From Clostridiales bacterium (GTDB lineage Bacteria > Bacillota > Clostridia > Oscillospirales > Oscillospiraceae): a stretch of 64,000 nucleotides of DNA. A program made the position numbers and the translations under genes. Positions 1-10,014 of the stretch are shown here, one piece after another. The first letter of the stretch is position 1. Each line of letters opens with the position of its first letter. The DNA is taken from assembly GCA_012719035.1 (NCBI GenBank), contig JAAYBD010000046.1:1-64000 (forward strand), in the 5' to 3' direction. The notes under the pieces were generated by a model. The model was not told the DNA's origin, did no database searches, and was given only the letters and a program-made list of their open reading frames with translations.

Positions 1-909
1 AAATAACTTAGCCAAATCAACTAACTCATCTAAACTAACCAGTCCTTGGTTACTATAGCTCACCAATACGTGCTTGTAGTTAATCTGTCTAAACAAATCT
101 TCGAAGGCACTTAATGCCTTTGTTCTCTGAGCATATAACGAGTTTTTATTACCCCTACCTCTTTTTCCACCTACACCTTTTATATCGGGTGAATCATATT
201 TAGCAATAGTATCCAACATATGATAAGCTGATACATATTGGGTTACAGTATATGGAGGGTCAATATATGCGATATCTCCTTCAATTCGCCTCACTAAACT
301 ATTCGTTTCTTCATTATAAACATCGTTTTCAGCAAAAAGTTCTTGTTCATTCATCTCAAGTGGTTCCAAGACAAAATCTTTTGTCGCCCTCGGATCCCAA
401 AATTTAAAAAATGCTTCATAAGTACCTGAAGTATTTGAAAACTTAGTGGTACTTTCAATTAAAGAAGCTAATAGAAAATAATACTCATTTTCAGAAATAG
501 TTTGTTCTCTATAAAGTTCCTCAATCTTTATTCTAATACCATCGATTTTCTTCCCATTTTCTTCTGTAAAAAACATTCTTCCGCCAATCGGGGTGTAGTT
601 ATTATAAATAAAATAATTGCTATCTGGTGTAAATTCAAGGGAATTAAGCCAATCGAAAACATTACTTTTGTATTCTTTGGTAAATTTTGAAAAAGACGGA
701 ATTCTGCTATTATTTAATTTCGCTTTGCTTATTACGTAAGAAAAATATAGAAAGTCATTAGATTGGATCTTATACCTATCTTTAAAATAATCTCCAACGC
801 AGCTAGTACCAGCAAATAAATCTCCAAACGTATATCCTTCGATATTATACTTTTCAATAACAACTTCTATCGTATTCAGCAATTTCGCTTTGCTGCCTAA
901 ATATCTCAT
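1..909 (-). CDS. DNA adenine N6-methyltransferase, D12/Dam class (3' end cut by window edge)
   Basis: Reverse-strand reading frame open from ATG at 909 to the left edge: MRYLGSKAKLLNTIEVVIEKYN...GYTFGDLFAGTSCVGDYF... with catalytic DPPY in GDIAYIDPPYTVTQYVSAYHML. Not in the ORF track because it is truncated. Confidence 0.85.
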   Translation of the reverse strand, partial: MRYLGSKAKLLNTIEVVIEKYNIEGYTFGDLFAGTSCVGDYFKDRYKIQSNDFLYFSYVISKAKLNNSRIPSFSKFTKEYKSNVFDWLNSLEFTPDSNYFIYNNYTPIGGRMFFTEENGKKIDGIRIKIEELYREQTISENEYYFLLASLIESTTKFSNTSGTYEAFFKFWDPRATKDFVLEPLEMNEQELFAENDVYNEETNSLVRRIEGDIAYIDPPYTVTQYVSAYHMLDTIAKYDSPDIKGVGGKRGRGNKNSLYAQRTKALSAFEDLFRQINYKHVLVSYSNQGLVSLDELVDLAKLF

Positions 910-931
910 CTTATCACCTTTTCTAGTTATG

Positions 932-1159
932 CTATTTTTCTTCTTCGTTGTCTGGTTGATATTCTAGTAAATCAGTTAGGTCGCAACCAAGAACCCTACA
1001 GATATTATTAAGCAAATCCAAATCAATCCTTTTTACTCTTTCATGGTACAAATCACCAATTGTATTTGGGCGCACACCTACTAATTCAGCTAGTGCTTTT
1101 CTTGTCATTTTGTTTTTGCCTAATAGTTCTGACAATTTTATTCTAATCAATAATATCAC
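932..1159 (-). CDS. XRE-family HTH transcriptional regulator
   Basis: 75 aa; KLSELLGKNKMTRKALAELVGVRPNTIGDLYHERVKRIDLDLLNNICRVLGCDLTDLLEY is a typical XRE/Cro HTH; directly upstream of the methylase on the same strand. Confidence 0.85.
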   Translation of the reverse strand: MILLIRIKLSELLGKNKMTRKALAELVGVRPNTIGDLYHERVKRIDLDLLNNICRVLGCDLTDLLEYQPDNEEEK

Positions 1160-1390
1160 CTCTAGGGTATTAAATAACGTTTATCGTTATAAATTAACAT
1201 CTTTCATTATATCATAACGATATTTGTTTCTCAATAGAATAAAAATATAATTCCAAAATCCTGTGTCTAACCTTTTTCGCTGACTAGTTTATATCTATCC
1301 TGTCTCCTCAACCTCTATAAAAAATCTATTCTGTCAACTCAACCCTATCGTATTAAGTGTAGTTGACATGTTTCCTCAAAGTATAAAAAT

Positions 1391-1458
1391 AAGGGTTTCC
1401 CGACATTAACATCCTCGACAAAGACGTCATGAGAAAAATTCAATGTCTGGAAACCCTT
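1391..1458. repeat. Inverted repeat AAGGGTTTCCCGACATT / AATGTCTGGAAACCCTT
   Basis: 17-nt arms at 1391-1407 and 1442-1458 with one mismatch and a 34-nt loop. Confidence 0.8.
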
Positions 1459-1482
1459 TATCTATCAGTGCTTAAAGTATCT

Positions 1483-2856
1483 TTATTTCTCCATCCTCGA
1501 CATCAACACCACGCACTCAACGTGGCTTGTTCTGGGGAACATATCTACGGCTGCACCTTTTAGCGGAAGGTAACCACGCTCTGCGAAGATGCGCATATCG
1601 CGGGCAAGGGTCGCGGGATCGCAGGATACATAGACTACCCGCTGGGGAGACATTTCCCCGATGGTGTCAATGACATCTACAGACAGCCCTTTGCGTGGAG
1701 GGTCGACCACAACGGAATCGGGACGAATACCTGCCTGTTCCAGCTTTTTGGCGGCAATACCAGCATCGCCGAGAATAAATTCCGCATTTTTAATTCCGTT
1801 GGTTTCTGCATTTTGGCGCGCATTTATTACGGCAGACTCAATGATTTCCGCACCATAGACAAATTTCGCCTTTGTTGCAAGACAAAGGCTTATAGTCCCT
1901 GTACCGCAGTAGAGGTCAAGAACGATTCCGTCGCAGTCGGGACTTGCGTACGAAAGCGCAAGCTCATATAATTTCTCTGCCTGACGAGGGTTTACCTGGT
2001 AGAAGCTCATAGGGGAGATTTTGAAGCGAAGACCGCAAAGCTCGTCCTCAATGAATTCGCTTCCCCACAGCGTATAGAAGTCGCCCGCAAGCACTGTGTT
2101 GCCTGCCGATTTGTTAATACAAAGCACAATACCTGTCAGTTCGGGACATTTTTCGCGCAGAAAATTTATAAGATCGTTTGTGTGCTCATGAAGACCCTTT
2201 GCTGAAACGATACAGGCAACAGACTGCGGGAATTTCATGCTGCAGCGTGTAAAAATATGCCGTATCTGCCCCTTGCCGGTTTTTTCATCGTAAGCTTCGA
2301 CGCCTGTCTTATCCATGAATTCGCGCAGAGCAGAGGCGCATCGAACGGACAACTCGGTTTGTATAAAACATTCGGGAGCGGGAACTATGCTGTGGCTCCG
2401 CTCGCGGAAGAAGCCTGTAACAGCGCCTTTGTTATTGTCCTGTCCTACAGCATAGATTGCCTTGTTGCGGTAACGCAGAGTCTGGTTTTCGTCTGCGCCC
2501 AATATTTCATTTATAGTGAAATCAAGCCCCGCGATACGATGAATTGCATCGTTTACACGCGAAAGCTTGAAGCGAAGCTCCTCTTCATAATTCATATGCA
2601 TAAGGTCACAGCCTCCGCATTTTCCGAAAATGGGACAAAGCGGGGTTACGCGCTCCGGTGAGGGCTTAACAAGCTTTATGCCCTTCCCGTAAACGGCGGA
2701 TGATGTAACTTTCAGTATCAAGATTTCCCAAATCTCACCGACAATAGCAAAATCCACAAAAACAGCCCTGCCCAGTATGCGGCAAACGCCCGCTCCTGTG
2801 CTCGAATATCCTGTAATTTCTGCTGTGTGCATCTGATTTTTGCTGAGTTCGTCCAT
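1483..2856 (-). CDS. rlmD: 23S rRNA (uracil-C5)-methyltransferase, RlmD/RumA family
   Basis: TRAM-like N-terminus, CPIFGKCGGCDLMHM Fe-S motif, VLDLYCGTGTISL SAM motif, VVVDPPRKGL and YVSCDPATLARD. Confidence 0.92.
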   Translation of the reverse strand: MDELSKNQMHTAEITGYSSTGAGVCRILGRAVFVDFAIVGEIWEILILKVTSSAVYGKGIKLVKPSPERVTPLCPIFGKCGGCDLMHMNYEEELRFKLSRVNDAIHRIAGLDFTINEILGADENQTLRYRNKAIYAVGQDNNKGAVTGFFRERSHSIVPAPECFIQTELSVRCASALREFMDKTGVEAYDEKTGKGQIRHIFTRCSMKFPQSVACIVSAKGLHEHTNDLINFLREKCPELTGIVLCINKSAGNTVLAGDFYTLWGSEFIEDELCGLRFKISPMSFYQVNPRQAEKLYELALSYASPDCDGIVLDLYCGTGTISLCLATKAKFVYGAEIIESAVINARQNAETNGIKNAEFILGDAGIAAKKLEQAGIRPDSVVVDPPRKGLSVDVIDTIGEMSPQRVVYVSCDPATLARDMRIFAERGYLPLKGAAVDMFPRTSHVECVVLMSRMEK

Positions 2857-3095
2857 TGCTGCCTCCGTGAATTATTAACAATTTATGCAGTAGAAATGAT
2901 TTTGCGGATATTTTATCATAAAAAAGGAATATTAACACTTTATTTTTTTGATGGCTATGTTAAAATAGGCACAGTTGCAGCGACAAAAAGTTACAGAATT
3001 GGCGCTATAAATAACTAATGTGTGCGTACGGGGTGAATATTTTACACTGAAAATGCCCTATAATGCACTAAAATGCTGCGCCGAAAGGGATTGTT

Positions 3096-4445
3096 ATGAA
3101 AGAGATTTGGAAGGGAATTCTGAGTATTGCGCTCGTCGTGCTTGTTGTTGGCTTGGGGGTTATAATATACGGAAATTACAATCTCCGTATGCAGGAGGAA
3201 GAAGAAAACAGAAAAGCACAGGAAGCATCTGATTCTTCCGCTATGCCGAGTGCTGATCCGTCACCATCGCCTTCCGGTGAATTGACAGAGCCTGAAAATG
3301 CCGCAAATGTTTCATTTGCGGTGTGCGGTGATATTGTATGCCACTCCGGATTGAATACCGAAGCCAAAAAAACTGATGGGACATATAACTACGCACCGAT
3401 TTTCAGTGGTGTGAGGGACTTTACGTCAAAAGCTGACTACGCTATCTGCACTATGGAAACTACTTTTCCTAATACTGCCGAGTATACGGGATATCCAAGG
3501 TTCAAATCTCCTCCCGAGCTTGCGACAGGGCTGAAAGATATCGGGATCGACTTGGTAAACACTGCAAACAACCACAGCGTAGACGGCGATAAAGGCGGTC
3601 TTATACGCACACTGGACATACTTGACCAGAACGGGCTTGACCACGTGGGAACTTACCGGAGTCAGGAAGAGCGGGACAAAAATAACGGTATTCTCGTAAA
3701 AGATATAAACGGCGTGAGATTTGCGTTTCTGAGCTTTACCTATGGTACGAATGGTATCCCCGTTACAGGTTTCGAGTATGCCGTGAACATTTTTTACAAT
3801 GATTACATGACTACACTAAGCGATATAAATTACGATCTTCTAAAGGCTGATATGGCGGCAGCGCGTGAGCTTGATACGGACATGATAGTCGTGATGATGC
3901 ACTGGGGGAACGAGTACTATACGCAGCCTGTAGATTATCAGAAAGAGCTTGCGGACTTCCTTTTTAAAGAGGGGGCGGACATTATTCTCGGAGGGCACTG
4001 CCATGTTCCGGAACCCATGGAGCTGCGCCGCGTTGAGGATAATGAGGGAAATGAAAAAACCGGATTTATTGCCTATTGCCTCGGAAACTTCGTTTCGTGC
4101 CAAGAGGACAGGTACACAGATCTTACGGCGGTCTTGAATATTGATGTTCAGAAGGACCTTGATACAGGTAAAACATATCTCAAAAATGTATCCTATGCAC
4201 CCATGTATATGGTGGATCTGTACGATGTCGGTGTTACTGCCGACTGGAGATACCGGCTTTGGAACCTTCAGCTCGCTATTGCAGAGCACCAAAAGGGCAA
4301 CAATCTGGGGGTTATCAATGACAGTCTCTATAATTCCATGATTGCAGGGCTTACTGATCTCCACAGCATAATGGGAGAACAGTTCGATTATTACAACAAC
4401 GGCGGCGTTGACGTTATCGAATGGGAGAAAGAAAACGCCGAGTAA
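3096..4445 (+). CDS. CapA-family (poly-gamma-glutamate capsule synthesis-like) metallophosphatase-fold protein, membrane anchored
   Basis: N-terminal TM, then VCGDIVCHSG..., TMETTFPNTAEYTGYPRFKSPPELATGLKDIGIDLVNTANNHSVDGDKGGLIRTLDIL, MMHWGNEY, GGHCHVPEPME: CapA pattern. Confidence 0.88.
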   Translation: MKEIWKGILSIALVVLVVGLGVIIYGNYNLRMQEEEENRKAQEASDSSAMPSADPSPSPSGELTEPENAANVSFAVCGDIVCHSGLNTEAKKTDGTYNYAPIFSGVRDFTSKADYAICTMETTFPNTAEYTGYPRFKSPPELATGLKDIGIDLVNTANNHSVDGDKGGLIRTLDILDQNGLDHVGTYRSQEERDKNNGILVKDINGVRFAFLSFTYGTNGIPVTGFEYAVNIFYNDYMTTLSDINYDLLKADMAAARELDTDMIVVMMHWGNEYYTQPVDYQKELADFLFKEGADIILGGHCHVPEPMELRRVEDNEGNEKTGFIAYCLGNFVSCQEDRYTDLTAVLNIDVQKDLDTGKTYLKNVSYAPMYMVDLYDVGVTADWRYRLWNLQLAIAEHQKGNNLGVINDSLYNSMIAGLTDLHSIMGEQFDYYNNGGVDVIEWEKENAE

Positions 4446-4451
4446 CAGCAT

Positions 4452-5426
4452 TCAAAAGAATAACGGATACGCAAACAGCGTAATGAGGGCGGACAGAACG
4501 CCGTGAAGCAGCTTTCCGAAAGTGTGCCAAGCGGGGCTTAATCCGCCCTCTCTTACTACTGCCGCCGCTTGGGCGTGTACTGAAATTCCGCCCCAACCGA
4601 TGATGAACGAGCAGAGAGCGAGATTTTCGGCATTAGTGGAAAGTCCGAGCATGGAGCTTGTTCCTGTGCCAAGCTCAAGAATCCCCGTAAGGAGGCTGCG
4701 GGAAAAATGCAGTTCAGTTCCGAAACGCGCGGAGATACTTCCCGAAAGCGAGGCAAGGGACCCATCGAGCAAACCAACGAGCACACTGAAAAAGACGACA
4801 AAGCCGCAGACGGTTACCATCGTTGCCGCGGAGCGTTTTATACTTTCCGTAAAAGCACTTGAAAAACTAACGGGATTTATCGGCAGGCTCTCCGACGTGG
4901 AGCTATCGTTTTTTTTCCTTAGCAGCATTCCGGTTAATATAGCTCCGATAATATGTGCTCCATATAGAAAAAATCCGATTTGAACACTGCCGAATACCGC
5001 ACTTCCCGCTACGGAAACAATAAAAGCGGGACCCGAATTGTTGCAGAAGCTCAAAAGTCGTTCTGCCTCGGCTTTTTTCAGCGTGCCTTTTGAATACATC
5101 TCTGAAATGCATATAGCGCCAAGAGGATAACCGCCCGCAAGTCCGAGAAAAAATGCCGCGCTTCCTGCACCCGATACACCGAACAGCTTTTTTGCAATAG
5201 GAGAAAAAATTTTTCCCAGCTTATGGGGTATCCCCATATCGAGAAAAAGATTTCCGATTACCATAAAAGGAAACAGGGAGGGTATGATAACTCCCGAACA
5301 GAGAAGAAGTCCGGTCCGAGCGCCCCCGGTCGATGCCGCGGGACAGAGAAGAAGCCCAAAAAACGCACTCAGCGCCAAAAAAACGGACAGAATAAACGAA
5401 AATTTCTTTGTCACAGCGTACACCAC
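4452..5426 (-). CDS. ylbJ: Sporulation integral membrane protein YlbJ-like (nucleoside-recognition/Gate domain)
   Basis: Multi-TM protein with SGVIIPSLFPFMVIGNLF, GLAGGYPLGAICISEMYSKG, FCNNSGPAFIVSVAGSAVFGS. Confidence 0.85.
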   Translation of the reverse strand: MVYAVTKKFSFILSVFLALSAFFGLLLCPAASTGGARTGLLLCSGVIIPSLFPFMVIGNLFLDMGIPHKLGKIFSPIAKKLFGVSGAGSAAFFLGLAGGYPLGAICISEMYSKGTLKKAEAERLLSFCNNSGPAFIVSVAGSAVFGSVQIGFFLYGAHIIGAILTGMLLRKKNDSSTSESLPINPVSFSSAFTESIKRSAATMVTVCGFVVFFSVLVGLLDGSLASLSGSISARFGTELHFSRSLLTGILELGTGTSSMLGLSTNAENLALCSFIIGWGGISVHAQAAAVVREGGLSPAWHTFGKLLHGVLSALITLFAYPLFF

Positions 5427-5533
5427 CTTTAAGTTGTTTAATATTATGTTGAGAAGGACGCGCTTTTTCCTCTTTTGTGAATACTGCTAAAACAGCTTTT
5501 TTACGCATAAACTTGTTTGAGGTGGTGAGTCAA

Positions 5534-5803
5534 TTGAAAAAAGCTGTGCGTAAGCGCCCTGTTACCGAGTTGTTTGACCTGCCCGCCGAGCTTGTTCCGG
5601 GCGTTCCTAAGCTCACATTATCGGGCGGCAGCGAGGTGCTTATTGAGAACCACGGGGGATTGAAAAGCTACTCGCGCGACTGTATAGAAGTGCGGGGCAG
5701 AGATATTGTTATGCAGATTCGCGGTGAGGATCTGGAGCTTGCCGCAATGACGAAAGCGGACATAGTGGTACGCGGTATCATTGTCGCGGTTGAGCTTTGC
5801 TGA
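5534..5803 (+). CDS. yqfC: Sporulation protein YqfC (YabP/YqfC family)
   Basis: LTLSGGSEVLIENHGGLKSYSRDCIEVRGRDIVMQIRGEDLELAAMTKADIVVRGII; TTG start after GAGGTGG; followed by yqfD. Confidence 0.85.
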   Translation: MKKAVRKRPVTELFDLPAELVPGVPKLTLSGGSEVLIENHGGLKSYSRDCIEVRGRDIVMQIRGEDLELAAMTKADIVVRGIIVAVELC

Positions 5804-5815
5804 GGGAGGGCGCCT

Positions 5816-7045
5816 TTGGAAAGACTATCTGACGAATTGAGAGGCTATGCGGTCATAAAGGCCGTGGGGGCTGAGCCGGCAAAACTGCTTGACCGATGTG
5901 CCGCGGAGCAAATTGAATTTTGGGGAGCTTATCCCGAAGACGACTTCACGCTTACGTTCTGTACGCGGCTGAAGCACGCGGACACGATTCTCGGTTTTGC
6001 CAGCAAATGCTGCTGTGAGGTAACAGTAACGGAAAAAAGCGGTGTTCCTGTATCCGTAAGGAAACTCGAAAAACGCTATGTACTTTGGGCGATGCCTTTT
6101 CTTCTGCTTGCACTGCTTATTGCATCATCGTTTTTTATCTGGAAAATCGAGATTAGAGGAAACGAAACCGTAAGTGATACGGAGATACTGAACGCACTTG
6201 AGGACAGCGGAGTTTATATCGGAAGCTTTTCTCCCGCCTTTACGAGTGATAATATCCGCAGCCGTGTTCTTGTTAAGATACCCGAACTGAAATGGATAAG
6301 TGTCAGCGTTTTCGGAAGCAGAGCGGTAATTGAGGTGCGCGAGCGGACGGAAATACCTGAAGTCATTGATGAAAATGAAGCTGTCAAAATCATTGCGGGG
6401 CAATCGGGTATAATAGATAAAATATGTGTTTATAAGGGCTATGCGCTGCTTAAAGAAGGGCAGACAGCCGCGAAGGACGATACTCTCATAGACGGCGCTG
6501 TGCCAAGCATCTTCTGCGATACGAAAATCGTCCGCGCGGATGGAAAGGTTATAGCGCGGACATGGCACGAAATATGCGCCGTTATGCCTATGGAATATGC
6601 CAAAAAAGAGTATACGGGCAAGACACACAGCAAATTTGCGCTTATAATCGGAGATAAAAGGATAAATTTTTACGGCAGCAGTAGAATTTTTGATATGGAT
6701 TGTGATAATATCATCAGTAAGAAAAAACTGGGGATAAAAGGGCTTTTTGAGCTTCCGGTTTTCATTGTGGAGGAGCGCTCGGAAGAATATGAATACGAGC
6801 AGGTAAAACAATCAGAGAGAAATGCCGAATTACAGCTTAAAGAATTGCTGGACGAAGAACTGAGATACAGGATCGGGGAAGACGGGGAAGTAGTCAGCTC
6901 CGAATTTACTTTCTGTGTTTCAAAGGGCTTCGCGGTCGGTACGCTCAGGACTGAGTGCAGACAAGATATCGCCGCGGAAGAGAAAATGACAGAAACTGAG
7001 ATAAGCGCGGCTAAGTCCGAGAAGGGAGAACAAAATACCGAATGA
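5816..7045 (+). CDS. yqfD: Sporulation protein YqfD
   Basis: Length, single TM, IRGNETVSDTEILNALEDSGVYIGSF, ISVSVFGSRAVIEVRER; position yqfC-yqfD-phoH. Confidence 0.88.
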   Translation: MERLSDELRGYAVIKAVGAEPAKLLDRCAAEQIEFWGAYPEDDFTLTFCTRLKHADTILGFASKCCCEVTVTEKSGVPVSVRKLEKRYVLWAMPFLLLALLIASSFFIWKIEIRGNETVSDTEILNALEDSGVYIGSFSPAFTSDNIRSRVLVKIPELKWISVSVFGSRAVIEVRERTEIPEVIDENEAVKIIAGQSGIIDKICVYKGYALLKEGQTAAKDDTLIDGAVPSIFCDTKIVRADGKVIARTWHEICAVMPMEYAKKEYTGKTHSKFALIIGDKRINFYGSSRIFDMDCDNIISKKKLGIKGLFELPVFIVEERSEEYEYEQVKQSERNAELQLKELLDEELRYRIGEDGEVVSSEFTFCVSKGFAVGTLRTECRQDIAAEEKMTETEISAAKSEKGEQNTE

Positions 7046-8073
7046 TTGAGAGAATTATGCCTGTTGACCGCATGGAGCAGATAATCAGCGTTTTCGGTTC
7101 CTTTGACAGGAACATCCATATCGTTGAGACAGAGCTTTCTGTAAAGGTAACGGACAGGGAAGCGGAGCTGCATATAACGGGAGAGGCGGAGAATGTCATT
7201 CTTGCCGAAAAGACGATACAGGGACTTTTGTCCCTTGCCGCACGCGGAGAGAATATTGATGAGCAAAATGTCCGCTATATCATCAAACTTGTGCGTGAGG
7301 GCGCGGAAAGCAAGATCGACAAGATAGCAGGAGATGTAATATGCATCACAAGCAAGGGCAAGCCCGTTAAGGCGAAAACGGTCGGTCAGAAGGAATATGT
7401 GGACGCTATAATGAAAAACACAATCACGCTGGGGATCGGTCCCGCCGGAACGGGCAAGACCTATCTTGCAGTCGCGGCAGCCGTTGCTTCCTTTCGTAAT
7501 AAAGAGGTCAATCGGATAATTTTGACGCGTCCTGCGGTCGAAGCGGGTGAGAGGCTCGGTTTCCTGCCCGGCGACCTGCAAAGCAAGGTCGACCCATATC
7601 TTCGCCCGCTGTACGATGCGCTTTTCGATATGCTTGGTACAGAAACATACAACAAGTATCTTGAGCGGGGCAATATAGAGGTTGCACCTCTTGCCTATAT
7701 GCGCGGAAGAACGCTGGATGACAGCTTCATTATTCTGGACGAAGCGCAGAACACAAGCCGCGAGCAGATGAAAATGTTTCTTACACGTATCGGCTTCGGC
7801 TCGAAAGTTGTCATTACAGGCGACGTTACGCAGATAGATTTGCCCGGGGACAAGCAGAGCGGTCTTAAAGAAGCCATGAGGGTTCTGAAGAACATCAATG
7901 ATATCAAGATATGCAGGCTGTCGGGCGAGGATGTTGTCCGTCATGTTCTGGTTCAGAAAATCATTGAAGCCTATGAGGAACACGATAAGAAGTTACCAAA
8001 GCCGACACCTCATACGCCTTCTTCGGGCAAAGCTCCGCAGAGGGCTTATAAGAGGAAATCAAATGAAGCATAA
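7042..8073 (+). CDS. phoH: PhoH family P-loop ATPase
   Basis: GIGPAGTGKTYLAVAAAV Walker A, RPAVEAGERLGFLPGDLQSKVDPYLRPLYDAL, FIILDEAQNTSREQMKMFLTRIGFGSKVVITGD. Confidence 0.95.
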   Translation: MIERIMPVDRMEQIISVFGSFDRNIHIVETELSVKVTDREAELHITGEAENVILAEKTIQGLLSLAARGENIDEQNVRYIIKLVREGAESKIDKIAGDVICITSKGKPVKAKTVGQKEYVDAIMKNTITLGIGPAGTGKTYLAVAAAVASFRNKEVNRIILTRPAVEAGERLGFLPGDLQSKVDPYLRPLYDALFDMLGTETYNKYLERGNIEVAPLAYMRGRTLDDSFIILDEAQNTSREQMKMFLTRIGFGSKVVITGDVTQIDLPGDKQSGLKEAMRVLKNINDIKICRLSGEDVVRHVLVQKIIEAYEEHDKKLPKPTPHTPSSGKAPQRAYKRKSNEA

Positions 8074-8560
8074 AATATATCTTTCCCGCGATAAGCGCTT
8101 TTTAGGGCAGCTTTCGGCAAGACGTATGATAAAGCAGGCAGTAAATGCAGCGCTTCATGCGGAGAACATTTTTGTTCCATGTGAGGTCAGTGTACTACTG
8201 ACCGACGACGAGGGCATACATGCGCTCAACCGCGAATTCCGGGATACGGACAGGGCAACGGACGTGCTCTCCTTTCCGGCAAACGAGTTCACAGCCGGGG
8301 GATTTAATCTTGAATCTGCGGAGCGAAATCCCAAAACCGGGCGTGTCGTTCTGGGCGATATGGCGCTTTCGCTTGAGCACGCGGTTGCACAGGGAAAGGA
8401 ATTCGGTCACGGAACAAAGCGGGAGATACAATACCTTACGGTTCACAGCGTACTGCACCTTTTGGGATATGATCACCTTGACGAGGGTGAGGACAAGCGC
8501 AGGATGCGATCCCGTGAAAAAGAAATTATGGCGCGGATAGAGGGCGTGAGAGAAGAATGA
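8063..8560 (+). CDS. ybeY: Endoribonuclease YbeY
   Basis: ATG at 8063 overlapping the phoH stop; LNREFRDTDRATDVLSFP and HSVLHLLGYDHLDEGE metal site. Confidence 0.93.
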   Translation: MKHKIYLSRDKRFLGQLSARRMIKQAVNAALHAENIFVPCEVSVLLTDDEGIHALNREFRDTDRATDVLSFPANEFTAGGFNLESAERNPKTGRVVLGDMALSLEHAVAQGKEFGHGTKREIQYLTVHSVLHLLGYDHLDEGEDKRRMRSREKEIMARIEGVREE

Positions 8561-9003
8561 AAAGCTTTAAGTACGCTTTTCGGGGCATTGCCGATACGAT
8601 AAGGACAGAGCACAACATGAGAGTACACCTGTGCTTTGCGTTCTATGTAATTATAGCCGGATTCGTGACACATATTTCACTGTTCGAATGGGCTGCTGTA
8701 CTTATATGTATTGGGGCGGTTATGGCGCTCGAGTGTCTGAACACTGCTGTAGAAAGCCTTTGTGATACTGTAAGCCCCGAAAAATCAGATGGAATAAGGA
8801 TGACGAAAGACGCTTCGGCGGGAGCTGTGCTCTGTGCCGCACTTGCTTCGGCATTTGTAGGAGGCATAATCTTTTTCAATGAACAGAAAATAGCGGCGGC
8901 AATAGATTTTTTAAAAAATCAAACTTTACTTTCAATACTTATAATACTTAGCCTTATACCTCTCTGCTTTTTTGTTAGAGGGAGAAAGAGAGAACGAAAA
9001 TGA
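8557..9003 (+). CDS. dgkA: Diacylglycerol/undecaprenol kinase (DgkA family)
   Basis: KSFKYAFRGIADTIRTEHNMRVHL, ECLNTAVESLCDTVSPEK, KDASAGAVLCAALASAFVG. Confidence 0.92.
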   Translation: MKSFKYAFRGIADTIRTEHNMRVHLCFAFYVIIAGFVTHISLFEWAAVLICIGAVMALECLNTAVESLCDTVSPEKSDGIRMTKDASAGAVLCAALASAFVGGIIFFNEQKIAAAIDFLKNQTLLSILIILSLIPLCFFVRGRKRERK

Positions 9004-9902
9004 ATCCAAATGAAAAAACCAGTTCAGCTATGATTACTATTGTGGGTCGTCCGAATGTCGGCAAATCCACGCTTACCAATACGCTTGCCAGAGAAAAAAT
9101 TGCCATAGTTTCAAACAAACCTCAGACGACCCGAAACCGCATATGCGCGATAATAAACCGCGGTGATACGCAAATAGTCCTCATTGATACTCCGGGCTTC
9201 CATAAGGCGAGGACGAAGCTTGGGGACTATATGGTAAAGATAGTAAAAGAGAGCGTTGCGGATGTAGATGCAATCGTCCTTATGGTGGAGCCCATACCTT
9301 CCGCCGGTCCTCAGGAGCTTGAGCTTATTGAAAAAATTAAAGGGAGCAAATGCCCGTCAATTTTGGTAATAAATAAAATCGACACAGTACCGAAAGAAGA
9401 ACTTCTTGAGGTTATTGCCGCCTATTCAAAGCTTCATAATTTTGACGCTGTCATTCCCATAAGTGCAAAAAACCATGACGGTACGGAAGAACTTATTCAG
9501 AAGCTTGAAAAATACGCTGTCCCCGGACCGAAGCTGTTTCCGGAAGATATGGTAACAGACCAGCCCGAAAAACAGGTCTGTGCAGAAATCGTCCGAGAAA
9601 AGCTGCTTTACTGTCTTGATAAGGAGATTCCTCATGGAACTGCTGTAGTGGTGACAAAGTTTTCGGAGCGCGAGGAGACAGAAATCATTGACCTTGACGT
9701 TACGATATACTGTGAAAAAGACAGTCACAAGGGCATAATAATCGGCAAAAACGGTGAGATGCTAAAGAAGATTGGCGCTATGGCGCGCACCGATATCGAA
9801 AAATTTATGGGGACAAAAGTGTTTTTGCAGACATGGGTAAAGGTTAAGGACAACTGGCGCGACAGCGAAAATCTGATAAGGAACTTCGGCTATAGGACTT
9901 AA
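9000..9902 (+). CDS. era: GTPase Era
   Basis: GRPNVGKSTLTN, QTTRNRICAI, DTPGFHKARTKLGDYM, NKID, C-terminal KH domain GIIIGKNGEMLKKIG. Confidence 0.96.
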   Translation: MNPNEKTSSAMITIVGRPNVGKSTLTNTLAREKIAIVSNKPQTTRNRICAIINRGDTQIVLIDTPGFHKARTKLGDYMVKIVKESVADVDAIVLMVEPIPSAGPQELELIEKIKGSKCPSILVINKIDTVPKEELLEVIAAYSKLHNFDAVIPISAKNHDGTEELIQKLEKYAVPGPKLFPEDMVTDQPEKQVCAEIVREKLLYCLDKEIPHGTAVVVTKFSEREETEIIDLDVTIYCEKDSHKGIIIGKNGEMLKKIGAMARTDIEKFMGTKVFLQTWVKVKDNWRDSENLIRNFGYRT

Positions 9903-10014
9903 CACTCACAAAAAGAGGTTTTTCAAAATTTTTTGAATGAGAAAAAATTACCGATGAATTTTGCAAATATAAGACCATTCGCGGGACATAATAAGGTCAG
10001 CGAGGTGAAGTCTT

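Noticed and set aside
502-690. 62-aa plus-strand ORF at the left end
   Set aside because: Antisense to the truncated DNA adenine methylase running off the left edge.
6670-7983. 437-aa minus-strand ORF opposite yqfD/phoH
   Set aside because: Entirely antisense to strongly supported yqfD and phoH; no recognisable domain, so it is a codon-bias shadow ORF.
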